Shown here piece by piece: positions 13,901 through 25,609 of a DNA stretch of 64,000 nt. A program made the position numbers and the translations under genes. How positions within the stretch are numbered: the stretch's first letter is position 1; the number at the start of each line of letters is the position of its first letter. Below the pieces are notes generated by a model. That model saw only the letters and a list, made by a program, of their open reading frames with translations, made no database searches and was not told the origin of the DNA. Source of the DNA: Imbricaverruca yamaguchii (Eukaryota > Arthropoda > Thecostraca > Neoverrucidae); NCBI GenBank assembly GCA_034440575.1, contig JAOTOL010001633.1, positions 620,001 to 684,000 on the forward strand, read 5' to 3'.

Positions 13901-16900
13901 CTGGTGACACCAGCCATGGACACATCAGCCCGGCCCGGCACTGACGTGTGTCACGTGCCGCTGGGGCTGGTGACACCAGCCATGGACACATCAGCCCGGC
14001 ACTGACGTGTGTCACGTGCCGCTGGGTCTGGTGACCCCAGCCATGGACACATCAGCCCGGCACTGACGTGTGTCACGTGCCGCCGGGTCTGGTGACCACC
14101 AGCCATGGACACATCAGCCCGGCCCGGCACTGACGTGTGTCACGTGCCGCTGGGTCTGGTGACACCAGCCATGGACACATCAGCCCGGCACTGACGTGTG
14201 TCACGTGCCGCCGGGTCTGGTGACACCAGCCATGGACACATCAGCCCGGCCCGGCACTGACGTGTGTCACGTGCCGCTGGGTCGGGTGACACCAGCCATG
14301 GACACATCAGCCCGGCACTGACGTGTGTCACGTGCCGCTGGGTCTGGTGACACCAGCCATGGACACATCAGTCCGGCACTGACGTGTGTCACGTGCCGCT
14401 GGGTCTGGTGACCCCAGCCATGGACACATCAGCCCGGCCCGGCACTGACGTGTGTCACGTGCCGCTGGGTCTGGTGACACCAGCCATGGACACATCAGCC
14501 CGGCACTGACGTGTGTCACGTGCCGCTGGGTCTGGTGACACCAGCCATGGACACATCAGCCCGGCACTGACTGTGTCACGTGCCGCTGGGTCTGGTGACC
14601 CCAGCCATGGACACATCAGCCCGGCACTGACGTGTGTCACGTGCCGCTGGGTCGGGTGACACCAGCCATGGACACATCAGCCCGGCACTGACGTGTGTCA
14701 CGTGCCGCTGGGTCTGGTGACACCAGCCATGGACACATCAGCCCGGCACTGACGTGTGTCACGTGCCGCTGGGTCTGGTGACCCCAGCCATGGACAAATC
14801 AGCCCTACATCATACAGACCGCTACTGGCCTACACCTACATCACACAGGGGCCGCTACTGGCCCAGCCCTACCACACAGGGACCGCTACTGGTCCAGCCC
14901 TACCACGCAGGGACCGCTACTGGTCCAGCCCTACCACACAGGGACCGCTACTGGCCCAGCCCTACCACACAGGGACCGCTACTGGTCCAGCCATACCAGA
15001 CAGGGACCGCTACTGGTCCAGCCCTACCACACAGGGACCGCTACTGGTCCAGCCCTACCACACAGGGGCCGCTACTGGTCCACACCTACACCACACAGGG
15101 TTGGTTGGTTACTGGTTCTACGACACATCGACCGTTAAGTCATGTAGCGCCGCCGATCGCTCACGTCGATTGGTCGCGGGCGAAGAGTAGCGACAGGTGA
15201 GACACGAACCCACTACATCACACAGGGACCGCTACTGGTCCACACCTAGATCACACAGGGACCACTACTGACCTACACCTGCATCACACAGTGACCGCTA
15301 TTGGCCTACACCTACATCACACAGGGACCGCTACTGGTCCACACCTACACCACACAGGGACCGCTACTGGTCCACACCTACACCATACAGGGACCGCTAC
15401 TGGTCCACACCTACACCACACAGAGGCCACTGCTGGTGCAGTGCACACACAGCAGATGAACTGCTGCTAGTCCAGCCCTATGCCATGTATGGGGCCGCTG
15501 CTGCCGGTCCAGTCCCTAAACGGCGTACAAGACGCTGTCGGCCCAGTTTATACACGACAGACCGCCACTGCAGATCCAGTCCTACACGACAGACCGCCAC
15601 TGCAGGTCCAGTCCTACACGACAGACCGCCACTGCTGGCGCAGTCTTACACGACAGACCGCCACTGCTGGCGCAGTCCTACACGACAGACCACCGCGAGT
15701 GATCAGATATGACCGCCACGGCGCCGGTCCCCACAACCACGGCGCCGGTCCCCACAACACGGAACCGTGAGTAGCTGGCCGCCCATAAGCCGATGCATTT
15801 CGATGTCAGACAGCGACAAAATCGATACGGCCGTCTGGCCGTGGGCCGGCCAGTAGCGGCTGGAAATACTCGGCCAGGTGCTGTGTTCAGGTCGGCCAGC
15901 AGACCGCCGCTCCCCTCAGTCGCCCAATGCGCGGGCCAGGTGCTGTGTTCAGGTCGGCCAGCAGACCGCCCCTGCCCTCCGCCGCCCAATGCGCGGGCTC
16001 ACCGCACAACTTCATGCGGGCGGGCGCCGCGTTCGCAGATCACGGTTGTCTGGCGATTGGCAACATGCAAATGCGGACCACGGCTCGATTGTGCTGCCAG
16101 TTGACCAAGACATGTGGCGGCAAGCTTCGATCCGCAGCTGTGCAGTTACATTCAAAGCGAACAGTTCAGAATGTCTCATATAGTGGTGCGTTGCTCCTTC
16201 ACTGCGCACAGCGGACAAGAGGGTGTGGCCCTCGGGCCGGTTAATCTCCTCCGATAGCCAGGTTGGCATGGATGCCTGTTTGACGATTCCTGACACCTTT
16301 GATGGATCATCCGATTTAGTCCATCTCACACGCGAAATTCACTTCCTTTTGACCCATCTCCGCCCTTCAGCCTACGTTCATTCGAGAAAATGACAGTCGA
16401 CGAAGTAGTCATCGAAAAACCACTTCAGTTGTCATGATAGATGGGTTATAACGCAAGGCACAACTGGCTCCACAAAATAATCAATCTAGATGCAACCGAA
16501 GGTAACAGCTATCGAAAATTTAAAATTAGCATCTAGTTAGATTGTTACGTAGTGCTATGAGCAAGGGCGAGGTTATTATGGCGAACATGTTTTGGCACAG
16601 ATCCGACAGAAGTACATGTGAATGACCTAATCCGACAGCCACGTTCATAAAACTTAAGAATGCTCTGTAACAGTCATTAATTGCAAAGTTTTCCGTGCTA
16701 AGAGGGATGAAGTCCGTTTTCGTCTCGTTCAACTTCAGAGACATTTGTATTGCTGCATGGAACCAAAAAGGCATCTACGACCTTCAGCGAGAAAGAGACC
16801 AAAACATGACTCGCCGACAGCGGTGCATGGCGTCGAAGGCGGCGTGGCCGACTCAATGCGTGAAATGTTCACGCGGCGTACCGCGGTCTCCAACTCAAAA

Positions 16901-19900
16901 CTAGCGGCGGACACCAATGGAGGGTGGCCCTCCGCCCGCATCCTATCAGGTTGTGGTTTGGTGGTGATGCTGACACCGACGCCAGTCGTAGTCCCGTGAG
17001 TGGTGGATCGTCAGTCACGGACAGTGATGGATCCAGAGGGAGGCTATGGGATCATGACTCGCCCCCTCTCCACAACTGGATCCCGAAATGGGCCGCTGAA
17101 TGCGTTGCGTTTCAATATAGGCCGTGTAAAAGCACACGAGAAAATGGGCGCTCCAGGGGGTTTTCGACCGACTTGTGAAGGAGCCCTTAGGCGACCTGTG
17201 AGGACCCCTTGACCGACGTGAAAGGCACCTGGACCGACGTGAAGGGCATCTGGACCGCCAGTACCGTCCAGAAAAGAGCCTCGGAGCCGGAGAGGGCTCT
17301 TGAACCGACGGTGAAGTACCCTGGACCGTCGAAGTTTTTCCCGATCCAATATGAAGGGCTACTGGGCTCATGGGCGAGTTTCAAGCCGAATAAAGGGCCC
17401 CTAGCCTGATGAAGAGGGCTAATCGTTCGAAATAGGGGGTTTGGCCTGACGGGAAAGGCACCAGGTAGCTAAAAGGTTCCCAGTCGCCGGGGAGGACTCC
17501 GGGCCATCGGAGAGGGCACTAAGCTGATGCAAAGGTGACTGACGAAGGGGCCGAAGCTGTTGAAAGAGGGGCCTCCGGCTCAACGAAGAAGGCCATGCTC
17601 TGTGAAGGAGGACCCCTGAGCCGACCGAGGATCCAGACCGGATGTGCAGGGCCCCTGGGCCGGCTTTGGTACCCCACACTGATGGAGAGGGGCCTAGATT
17701 AGATTATTGGTTTCTACGACACGTCGACCGTTGAGTCATGTAACGTCGCCAATCTCTCACGCCGATTGATCGCGAGCGAAGAGTAGGGGGAGGGGCCTAG
17801 AGCTGGTCACTGGACGGGACTGAGGCCGGGACTGAGGCCGGGACTGGGGCCGGGACTGGGGCCGGGACTGGGGCCGGGACTGGGGCCGGCACTGAGGCCG
17901 AGACTGAGGCCGGGACCGGGACCGAGAACGGAGCCGGGGCCGGGACCGGGACTGCGACCGGGACGGGGCCAGGGTGTATCGTGCGGCGCATGGGTAGCAG
18001 ACGATCGTCTCACCTGCCCCTGCCGTAAGAGTCGTCCGGCTTGGGCAGGTCAAACCTGTCGAACATCTCCTCCAGCGGCGTGATGGAGGCCGACTCGCCG
18101 CCGTAGTACTTGCGCCGGTCGATGTGCAGCACCTTCTTGCCGGACACGGACAGCAGGCCCGACAGGATGCACTCCTGGAAGGCGCGGCCACACCCGGCTG
18201 TCAGCGCGAGCCGCACGGTCGTGGCCGTCACGCTTCGCCGTCAGCGCCGGTGCTGACGGCGAAGAGCTTCGTCATCGCCTTTGCTCCCCAACTCCGCTTT
18301 ACCACACTTTAGACAGTGGATGTTCTCCTCCACACCAGGAGCAGTGAGGGTAAGCATGCTTAAGTCTCAACTGGTCTCTGTGCTTAGGTATATGCCAGTA
18401 TGAGGCATAATATGTGCACTGTGAGAGGACTCTCCTCAGAATACACATCACAATCTTCCTCAATGTACAATGTAGCACCAGGTTGGGAATATTAACTGAA
18501 GCATGGACTGGCAGTGTCCCAATCCTCCAAACCTCCAGCATTTATTGGAGATTCTCTCCAATATGTGCTGCTCTATCTTTTCCTGCAAACAGGCTTAGTG
18601 TATAGTTGCTTGACAATGAACTAGCCAAAATTTGCGGCGCTTTCTTACACATCTTAGGGTACATTTGTTCCTCCTCACCAACTTCTGTTCAAGTATTGGC
18701 TAGCTTCTAGTCATTCAAATGAGCATAAAAGCTGCAATGTCCCTACAGCTCCATTTGAAATGCTGATTTTCTTGACAGCATTATTTGTAAAAGCATTGCT
18801 TTCAAATATTCACCATGTACTCTGGAAACATCAAAGCATTAGCCAGCCCACAATAAAGGGGATGAATTGACTACCTTGTGTGAACAAGATTAACATCTTG
18901 TGTTATGATGATGAATTTGTGTTGTGTTGTGTGTGATGACACTTTGGGCATGCAATATTTTGCACCTTAAATATTTTGATATTTATATTTATCTACTGAT
19001 ATTCAACCATGTTTTCACATATTGCATTTGAATAATTTCCTGGAAGCCATACAAATTGCCAAAATGCAGGATGAAGCAATGTTGCCATGTTGCTTACCCC
19101 ATGCAAAATGTGAATCTACCACCACATCAAAAGATGTAGGCAGCTAAATGCCAACAGGTTTTCAGTCAAAGGGTGTTTTATCAATGGAATGGCAACTTTA
19201 CAATGTGGTGGGGAGTCACTCATTGAACATGTTTAGTTGTATGGTGGAGGTGGTGGTTGTTGGTTTTATGACACATCAACCATTGAGCCATGTAGCATCA
19301 CTATTCTCTCATGTTGATTGGTCGCATTGCAAGTGAAGAGTAGCAACAGGTGAGACTCAAACCCACAACCTTTCAATTGGAGACTATCAACTTACCCCTC
19401 GGCTACTCATCCCCAAGTTGTATGGTGGACAAATTCCTCATGTTGAACATAAATATTTTTGACTGATGAGATGTGCAGTGAGTAGATGAAGTGGAAGTGA
19501 CACAGGTGAGAGACCTGTGTGCTACACAGATGTATGTGTGTGCTGCAATCACTAACATGCCATACACATACACAATTGTGCATGTGCTAAGTGAGATTGG
19601 TCAAAAATAAGTGAATGGGGTTAGATGTGCTATGTATATTTATTCAGAACATGCAATATAGCATCCATTATGGTGTTTCATTTGCTCTGTTCTAGTCTGA
19701 TAGCATCTTCTGCATATATGCCTAACCCAGTGGGACCTGTAGCTCTTACTAAGCCTCAACACTGACTTTTTGACATTCTTGCACTGCTGATTATAAATGT
19801 TCACCACACATTGCTAAATGTGCAAACCAAGTAGCTTCTGGATGGAACATGTCATTCCTACAGGAAACATAGCACTTCTTGGATCCTCTTCCATACACCC

Positions 19901-22002
19901 ATGTGCCCAGCACACACATTGAAAGCAGTTCCACTGCCTGGCACTGATATCATGCTCCTGTGCAAGTTGTGTCTGGCTCTGTGTAGATGCAGTTGGGCTG
20001 ATCAATATGCTAATGTCATAACATGTTGCAATCACTCATCCTGGTTGCAATCAATACAATCAATATAACAGTTGACCATAACCAACCAATGGATATGACC
20101 TAATTGCAGTGCATGTGCAGCATACACTGGCCGTGAAAGTATCCAAGAGCAATTCAACTCAGTCTTGACCACATAGGTAGTTACTACCAGAACATACCTT
20201 TCAACTGGTAGTCTGATAGGACAGATAAAACACCAAATACTTCATGGGTATACCAGACTAAAGTATTGCAAGCAGCTTGACAAGGCTCACAGCATGTACC
20301 AAGATGTGCAAAAAGGCACACCAACCACTGGAGGAAAAGGTGCACCAAGCACACTGGCCTTTGAGAGAAAGCACAAGAAGCTATTTGCAAACAAGTTATT
20401 ATTAGAGGATTTATGACCCACTGACCATCCAACACCAAAAATATATATAAAGATGAATTTAGTTTGTCATTGGGCTTTACGACACTGACTGTTGAGTCAT
20501 GTAGTGTCACCAATCTCTCACTCTAATTGGTAGTGGGAGAAGAGCAGTGACATTGACTCAAATCCACAATATTTTGATTGTGAGATGGGCAACTTATCCC
20601 TAGACTATTTGTCTCCATAAATATGAATTTAAGTCAGAGATAGCACATAATTTAAAGCATCTAGTTCTTTAGTAATATCTGGAAGCAATAACAGAGAATC
20701 ATGAATGACTTGTGTCATATGTCACACCTTCCAGGCAGCTGCTGCTTTTACTATGAATTGTCATTTTTAGCCTTTCTTTTAGTCCAACACACCAGTCTTT
20801 TGTCAGTGCACCTGTGTGACCATGCCAAGCACAGTGACTATGGGAAACACCAACTGAGCTGCTTGGGGCACACTGACTGTGTCCAGTGCATAAAGGGTAT
20901 GCATCAAGCAAGATCTTGAGATTGGCATATGTTACAGACTGGGATATATGTTAGTTAGTTAGTTATTTGGGATATATGTGCAACCAAGCCAATACTGAAG
21001 ATTGAGAAGGTAAGCATGCAATTGTTTTGGGGGTGTAGAGGGTGGATTTTCATGTCAGCCACACTGCAATGTAGCATCAAAGCTGTCTCGCAGTGATGCA
21101 GTTTCCTTCATTGTGTGTAGGTATATACCTTAGTACCCATCTGCTTCTGTGCCCTTACAAGCAGCTACCCACCTACCTATATATATATAGGTACAACCTA
21201 CCTACTTACCAACCTATGGATGGGCTGCACCAGTGATAAATTATTTGTTGAATAGGTTGGAAAATACCACTTTCTGGATACTCAGTTGACATCCTTCTCC
21301 AAGAATTATCGACATCTTGCTCCATGATGTGTGCTCATGAAGTCTTTGTGTCTCCTTTCAAGCAGTATCTCGCTTATGCATATCATGTCAATGCTCCTAA
21401 TAAGGAATAGTGACACACAGACATATGGCAATGTAATTTTGGGTAAAGGGATTAACTATGTGATAAGGCATACTGTATCAAATTATAGCATAGGTAATTT
21501 TCTCACTGTCCTGAATACAGCTCTTCCTAAATTATGAATGTCAAAGCAAGTGACAAATGTTCAATCATAAGTACCTAGGTACCTACACCATTGGCCCAAA
21601 CTTGAGTCTGAAAAACATCAAAAGTACTTTAATTGACACTAATTCCATGGCAAATTTTGACACCCTTCCCTGCCTGTTTCGACATCTCACACCTAACGAA
21701 AAACCAATATTTTAGCCCTGGGCTGCACCGATTAAATTGCACCATCTGCTGTAAGTAGATAGGTTTGCCATATAAAGCACAGGACGTTGTGTGGCTCGGC
21801 TGAAGCCTATACCAAACGAGTTCTTGAGACGCTAGGTAAAAACCAGATAATTTACCTAAATAGGTACCCACTTACCTACCTACCAAGGTATGTTCACCTA
21901 GGTAGGTACGAAAACAAAAAGCAAAACCCGTAAGTACCTCAATCTTCACCTACTCACCTTCAAGCCAGTGCCGAGGACAATTGCGTCGTATTCTTCATCC
22001 AT
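3790..22002 (-). CDS. Gdi: Rab GDP dissociation inhibitor, N-terminal 191 codons (exons 1-4; gene runs off the left edge)
   Basis: Rab GDI takes GDP-bound, prenylated Rab GTPases off membranes and keeps them soluble in the cytosol for recycling. Four minus-strand exons (21958-22002, 18014-18174, 6248-6392, 3790-4013) splice with GT/AG ends and matching phases (0, 2, 0, 2) into 575 nt, about 191 codons of a protein usually near 445 residues. Visible family signatures: the nucleotide-fold start [14 protein letters not shown] (residues 8-21), [11 protein letters not shown] (38-48) of the Rab-binding platform, [20 protein letters not shown] (66-85), and [11 protein letters not shown] near residue 182-192. 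Residues such as GLKECILSG and [12 protein letters not shown] match arthropod rather than vertebrate GDI as I recall them. The start ATG lies in a perfect gccaccATGG context. Remaining exons must lie below position 1. Rab escort protein is the alternative family, but the sequence is close to GDI throughout. Confidence 0.96.
4031..5460. repeat. 47-bp minisatellite in Gdi intron 3
   Basis: Unit built from acagtacatcccacagtcag, tgtctcccacggccactgac, gggaccg; about 25 copies to 5205, then degenerate 30-bp relatives (cacggtcactggcggggtat) to 5460. It begins about 20 nt from the exon 4 acceptor. Short open frames in it are artefacts. Confidence 0.92.
5783..5865 (-). mobile_element. SINE A, 5'-truncated
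   Basis: 83-bp body and tail only, no tRNA head, with a 9-bp target-site duplication aggtactca (5774-5782 and 5866-5874). Truncation at the tRNA end is the usual result of incomplete LINE-driven reverse transcription. Confidence 0.88.
6248..6392 (-). CDS. Gdi: Gdi exon 3
   Basis: 145 nt between acceptor ctgccgcag and donor gtgaga. It completes Arg69 and encodes residues 70-117, starting [20 protein letters not shown] and ending VYKGNKISK. It ends in phase 0. The segment is strongly conserved across Rab GDIs. The intron between exons 2 and 3 is 11.6 kb and almost entirely repeats. Confidence 0.96.
6590..7160. repeat. degenerate GC-rich minisatellite, copy at 3' end of Gdi intron 2
   Basis: Irregular units of about 30-35 bp with the theme gggcccagggctgacggaaa. 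A block at 7080-7140 (ggggctaatgttttgaaaaa) has a clear homologue at 17400-17465. Confidence 0.7.
7887..7948. repeat. (TA)n microsatellite
   Basis: About 30 TA dinucleotides. Similar tracts at 26206-26225, 26858-26945 and 51917-51988. Confidence 0.95.
8240..8480. repeat. degenerate gaatggaa-type repeats
   Basis: Loose units of roughly 25-50 bp around gaatggaacaaggttgaaaa and gtatcaaatggaataacgcc. No coding signal. Confidence 0.5.
8755..9430. repeat. 45-bp minisatellite in Gdi intron 2
   Basis: About 15 copies of agacggagcgtgtagaaccc, aacgctgtctggcgaggtcc, acatg. Because 45 is a multiple of three, stop-free frames run through it on the minus strand (up to 308 codons). These are not supported as genes. 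Confidence 0.92.
10074..10110 (+). mobile_element. SINE B-like tRNA head fragment
   Basis: gccgcctggttagctcagcg, then gacagaacaccggcctgcaa, aligns with the head at 29041 and keeps CpGs lost in that copy. There is no downstream B-box, so it is not a tRNA gene. Confidence 0.5.
11500..12575. repeat. 21-bp minisatellite in Gdi intron 2
   Basis: About 50 copies of gggcggacagcctggctcac plus t, with variants gggcgggcagcctggttcag. The 7-codon period gives open frames such as (PTEPGCP)n on the minus strand and (GGQPGSV)n on the plus strand. Confidence 0.92.
13430..14795. repeat. 61/66-bp minisatellite with E-box and CRE-like sites
   Basis: About 22 copies of cagcccggcactgacgtgtg, tcacgtgccgctgggtctgg, tgacaccagccatggacaca, t; some units have a 5-bp cggcc insertion. 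Each holds tgacgtgtgtcacgtg, that is TGACGT plus CACGTG in a near-palindrome. Confidence 0.92.
14810..15470. repeat. 31-bp minisatellite in Gdi intron 2
   Basis: About 17 copies of acacagggaccgctactggt, ccagccctacc, interrupted by SINE A at 15101-15214; units right of the SINE use cacacctacacc instead of ccagccctacc. Confidence 0.9.
15101..15214 (-). mobile_element. SINE A inserted in the 31-bp minisatellite
   Basis: Body plus part of the head (gacaggtgagacacgaaccc), inside the 31-bp array; array units continue on both sides, so insertion came after array growth at this point. Flanking caccacacaggg and catcacacaggg could be either duplication or array units. Confidence 0.85.
15545..15700. 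repeat. 32-bp tandem repeat
   Basis: Five copies of cagaccgccactgcaggtcc, agtcctacacga. Units resemble those of the adjacent 31-bp array (ccgctactggtcca). Confidence 0.85.
15840..16005. repeat. roughly 65-bp tandem repeat
   Basis: About 2.5 copies of ggccaggtgctgtgttcagg, tcggccagcagaccgccgct, cgcccaatgcgcggg. Confidence 0.8.
17165..17695. repeat. degenerate GC-rich minisatellite, copy at 5' end of Gdi intron 2
   Basis: Irregular units like cttgaccgacgtgaaaggca. It contains gaagagggctaatcgttcga at 17409, homologous to the block at 7080-7140. Confidence 0.7.
17699..17789 (-). mobile_element. SINE A, 5'-truncated
   Basis: 91-bp body and tail, flanked by an exact 12-bp duplication gaggggcctaga (17687-17698 and 17790-17801). 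It lies in Gdi intron 2 near exon 2. Confidence 0.88.
17810..17985. repeat. 12-bp minisatellite next to Gdi exon 2 donor
   Basis: About 13 copies of gggactgaggcc or gggactggggcc. It begins within about 30 nt of the exon 2 donor on the minus strand. Confidence 0.88.
18014..18174 (-). CDS. Gdi: Gdi exon 2
   Basis: 161 nt between acceptor ...gccttccag and donor gtgaga. It encodes residues 16-68, from [20 protein letters not shown] through [16 protein letters not shown] to DDSYGRG. This is sequence-conserved region 1 of GDI. It ends with two bases of a split Arg codon. A 12-bp GC-rich minisatellite begins only about 30 nt beyond the donor (17810-17985). Confidence 0.96.
19249..19415 (-). mobile_element. 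SINE A, full length, CpG-decayed
   Basis: 167-bp copy with an exact 14-bp duplication agttgtatggtgga (19235-19248 and 19416-19429). Many CpG sites of the family are TG or CA here (for example acatcaaccattgagccatg), consistent with methylation-driven decay in the CpG-depleted block. Confidence 0.9.
20462..20616 (-). mobile_element. SINE A, CpG-decayed
   Basis: 155-bp copy flanked by a 15-bp near-duplicate ataaa(g/t)atgaattta (20447-20461 and 20617-20631). Its body carries tagtgtcaccaatctctcac with CpG losses, like the copy at 19249. Confidence 0.87.
21958..22002 (-). CDS. Gdi: Gdi exon 1 (start codon)
   Basis: Reads [15 protein letters not shown] from an ATG at 22002-22000, preceded by gccacc, followed by a strong donor gtgagt at 21957. 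The exon is 45 nt and ends in phase 0. The peptide is the hallmark N-terminus of Rab GDI, including the glycine motif of its dinucleotide-binding-like fold. Confidence 0.96.
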
Positions 22003-22559
22003 GGTGGCAAAATTTCAACACACCGAACGTTCCACACACCTAAGACCCTAAAATCACTAAAATCACGCTACACCAGCCACACCCTTCCCAAGTCTGATTC
22101 AACACCACACAAAATAGATTCCCCGTCGCCGCCGTCGTCGACGATGATTGCGAAGTCAGCTTTGGTAGCTGCCAAATGAAACCATATTTATGTTGAAGAA
22201 AACTCGTGAAATAGGCATATTTCACTTCGTTCCCATGCGACCTCCCTTTAAACATTGCTCATCGGAAAACCATTGTTTATCCTTCATTACTTCCTTGTCG
22301 GGACGGATACAGAAGTTTGCGTGGGGAGATAGGGTGGGGAACAAAGTCTCCGGACAGGTGCCTTCGGCTGAGAGTTCGTTGCGTGCGGGGAGTGTATGTG
22401 GGGCATGCTGGATCCTTCCCTAAAGGAAAAGATGGTGGAGCAGTAGTCCAACGAGAGAGTGAGGGGGACTAACAGACTATAATCACTCCCATCCCACCCC
22501 ACCATCACTCTCACCCCCACGCAAATACCCCACCTCTCCCCCACCCGTCGTGCCAGAGG

Positions 22560-23250
22560 GCCCCATCATATCGGGCCAAAGTGCGCCGAAAATTACTCTT
22601 CTTTGCCCGCTGGGGACCAGTGGTAAAAAGGGCGCCGTGAGAGGTGGTTGGCTCCCAAAAATTGCATCGGTGTTTTTTTAATGCACCGGACCCTCACAAA
22701 TCCCGTTGTGGCCCGAAAATCGTACTTTGGGTCGCACTATTTCGCGCTTTGACCCCGCAATTAACGTCAGGACAACGATGATTGCGTCGAGGACACGAAA
22801 TAAATACGAGACAACGAAAATCCACGCTTGGCTTCAAAAATTTCCCTATGGGCCCCACTGAAACCTGGATGTGAGCCGAGAACAAAAACAGCGGGAGCCA
22901 GTGATAATTCGGGCCGGAGCCTCATTAAATCGTATCGGTTGTCGCACAAAATCACGCTGGGTTCACAAAATTCGGGCCCGGCCCGACACATTCGAGTCAC
23001 TGGCCCATTTAAATATAGCCGGGCCCTGAATAATCGCTCGGGGGTCTCTGAATTTCCAAACGGCCCCCCCCCCCACAAAAAATGTCCTGCCGGGGAGCCC
23101 GTCGGTGCACGACCTCCTCCAAATTGGCTTGACCCCCTGGGCCAAATCCCTGGAAGGCCACTGCAATCGGTACACCCTCGTGTACAGCACGATTGCACTA
23201 TCCTTCCGCTTCTAGTCCTCGAACAGGCAGAGCGAGATGGGACCTTCAAG
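22560..23250. repeat. degenerate minisatellite upstream of Gdi
   Basis: Loose units of about 30-45 bp around gggcccgaaaatcg / cgggccctgaataatcgctc with runs of C. Probably an old array. Confidence 0.5.
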
Positions 23251-24879
23251 GCATGAAGCATCGGGAAGGCACAAACCCTTTGTGTCGCCGTCATGGGAAT
23301 TGTGTGTAAGTTTTTTTAATTAAAAATGTTGGTCTAGCTAATATACATAGGCCAATGATGCCACCACCAATCTCCTGTTGTCCCACACTGTAGCTTTCAT
23401 ATTGAAATTTATAGAAGCTAGGTAATCGTTTGATCACTTCCTGCTAAGCAGTCACCAGCCTTATTTATAGCATCAGCATCACACTTCACCAGCATTATTT
23501 CATTTCAGCAGTCTTTTTGACGTCGACTAGATAGCGTGGGCGAATGTTTGCTGGATGGCGGGGGGGGGGGACGTCGGCCAGAATGTAGGGAACGCAGGTC
23601 AGATAGCGGCGTAGACATGGATCTTCGTAGAATATCGGCTGAATCTCGACTCAGTGTCGACTTGATGTCGGCATGAGCGGATCGACTGTTTAGCCAACAG
23701 CTTATTGCCAGCGGCCCGACAGCAGCCCGACATCGACCCGACGTTGGCTCCATGTTGGAAAAAAAAGAAAGACGTGGCTATGGTGTCGCAATGCAGACAT
23801 TCCACTCCATGCCGACGACGAGCGCGGGAAAGAGAAACGGGTGTCGGCTGCATGTCGGCACATGCAGACATTCCACTCCCATGCCGACGACGGGTCGCTC
23901 GCGTCCCGACAGCAGCCCAGCGTCGGGTCGAACATCGTGCCGACGTTGGACTCCTGTCCGGATGCTCTCGATGAATGTGGACCAGAGTGCACTCCTTGCA
24001 GTTTCGCACTTGTATCGATGTCTGGGCCAACTTTGAGCCGGTTTGCTCCCACAGTGGCGTGCCAGTGACCTGAGGTCATGCCACTGGGGAAACTTGTATT
24101 TCTAAATACGCTCCTGCCGCTGTCGACTCGCTGGCGTCCCGATGTCACCACTCCTCTACCGATATGAAATTGCCACTATGGATCCGACAGCCATGGGTGG
24201 ACATCGGACCACTGGGGGGCTGGGTGGACATTCTCCCCCCCCCACAATTTCTGAAAAGTGGCGACTTTTTCCCCTTAGGTTTTCCGTGCCCCCCCCAGCC
24301 TCAGCTATCTGAGCATGATCGTCGCAAAATTATACTTCATCATTTATAGAGTAAAAAAAATATACGCAAGAGAACCACCGAAAATACCAGAAGCTGATTT
24401 AGCCAATCAACGTGGTTCACAGGCCGTCTGTCGTTATACAATCTCCGAATATTAAATTGGCAAACGTAAAAAATGTCTGCTTCCAAACCATTCTTCAATA
24501 ACATGAACCCTGACCACAGTTGCGTTTTCGCTTGGTTGAAAATGTGTGCTTTGCGGGGGAAAAATTGTATTTTATTCCAACGCTTCATCGTTTTAGGCTG
24601 CATTCCCCTGCTCATACATTGATATATCCTGAACAAACGTGACTCTGTGTGTCCTTGGGTATCTTCGAGGAAATGGAGGTGAGTTATGGGCAGCACGCAA
24701 GTACGTCAAGTTGACGTCGTAACCGTATTCTGTGACGTTTTTGCCAGAGCTGTATTTGTATTGGCATCGGCATTCAGCGACGGGTTTGTGAGCGTTCGAA
24801 TCAACTACCACAAATACTTCTGCTTGCACTGAACAAGCTGGAAGCAACTACATATGTGCCACGTTTCCACTTTAACGGT

Positions 24880-25510
24880 CAAGGCCCAACGCAAACCAGT
24901 ATCCTCGGTTGTCTCCCATTTGTTTTTGTTTTCACCCAACCCTGCCCGAATCTGGTATCTAGCCTATGGTGAACCATTGTGCAACATTTCATACCGGTGC
25001 ATGTCAAGGGCAACCTTCTAGGTCAAAGGTTAGCTTGATTTATTAGGTGGCGATATTGAAGCGATATCAACCGAAGGCGAGGTTCGGGTGCTATTGCTCA
25101 ATTTCCATCAAAGGGGCGTCTTTCAAGGTGGCTAGTTATGCAGTATCAGAACGTTATGCAATCGAATTTTTTTTCAAGGGCAATGGTCAAGCTGATCATC
25201 CGGTCCGCTCAATTTTGTTTTCGTTTTCACTCACACCCATGCAAATATGGCATCAAGCAACCAGTGGTGAATACTCGAATAACATTTCAAACCGGGACAT
25301 GTCAGGGTCAATGGTTTGATGGAGTTCTTCGATGACCTCGCGTTTCGTCGCTACGGCATCAAGTTGTTGAAAATTGGTGTCATTCGACGTCGCTTGTTAT
25401 GCAGTATCAGAAAGTTCATAATTCGAAATAATCCCCACAAACCCAAATTCAAGCTGATTTCTTCCGTCGCCTCACATGTGTTCTTTCTTCGTTTTTCCCA
25501 AGGATACCCA
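24880..25510. repeat. roughly 200-260-bp diverged tandem duplication
   Basis: Blocks such as tagttatgcagtatcagaac (25132) and cttgttatgcagtatcagaa (25391), and gtttttgttttcacccaacc versus tgttttcgttttcactcaca, recur in the same order. Confidence 0.55.
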
Positions 25511-25609
25511 GATCAATTAGCAAGCCCATGTTAGTGTTTTCTACCAGGAATTTCCTTGTCAGCGCTGTGTTGTGATGTTCGTGTGTATGAGAGAGTGGCC
25601 CGCCGTTTT

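Larger units (their letters stand above)
18330..21640. other. CpG-depleted block, Gdi intron 1
   Basis: Scanning the lines, CG is missing from long runs (for example 18661-19300) while TG and CA are common. The block starts about 350 bp inside exon 1 and ends about 150 bp before exon 2. Composition changes sharply at both edges. It holds two decayed SINE A copies and otherwise unique DNA. Confidence 0.8.

Noticed and set aside
13430..15470. Possible CRISPR array
   Set aside because: Units are contiguous and near identical without unique spacers, in a eukaryotic intron; these are minisatellites.
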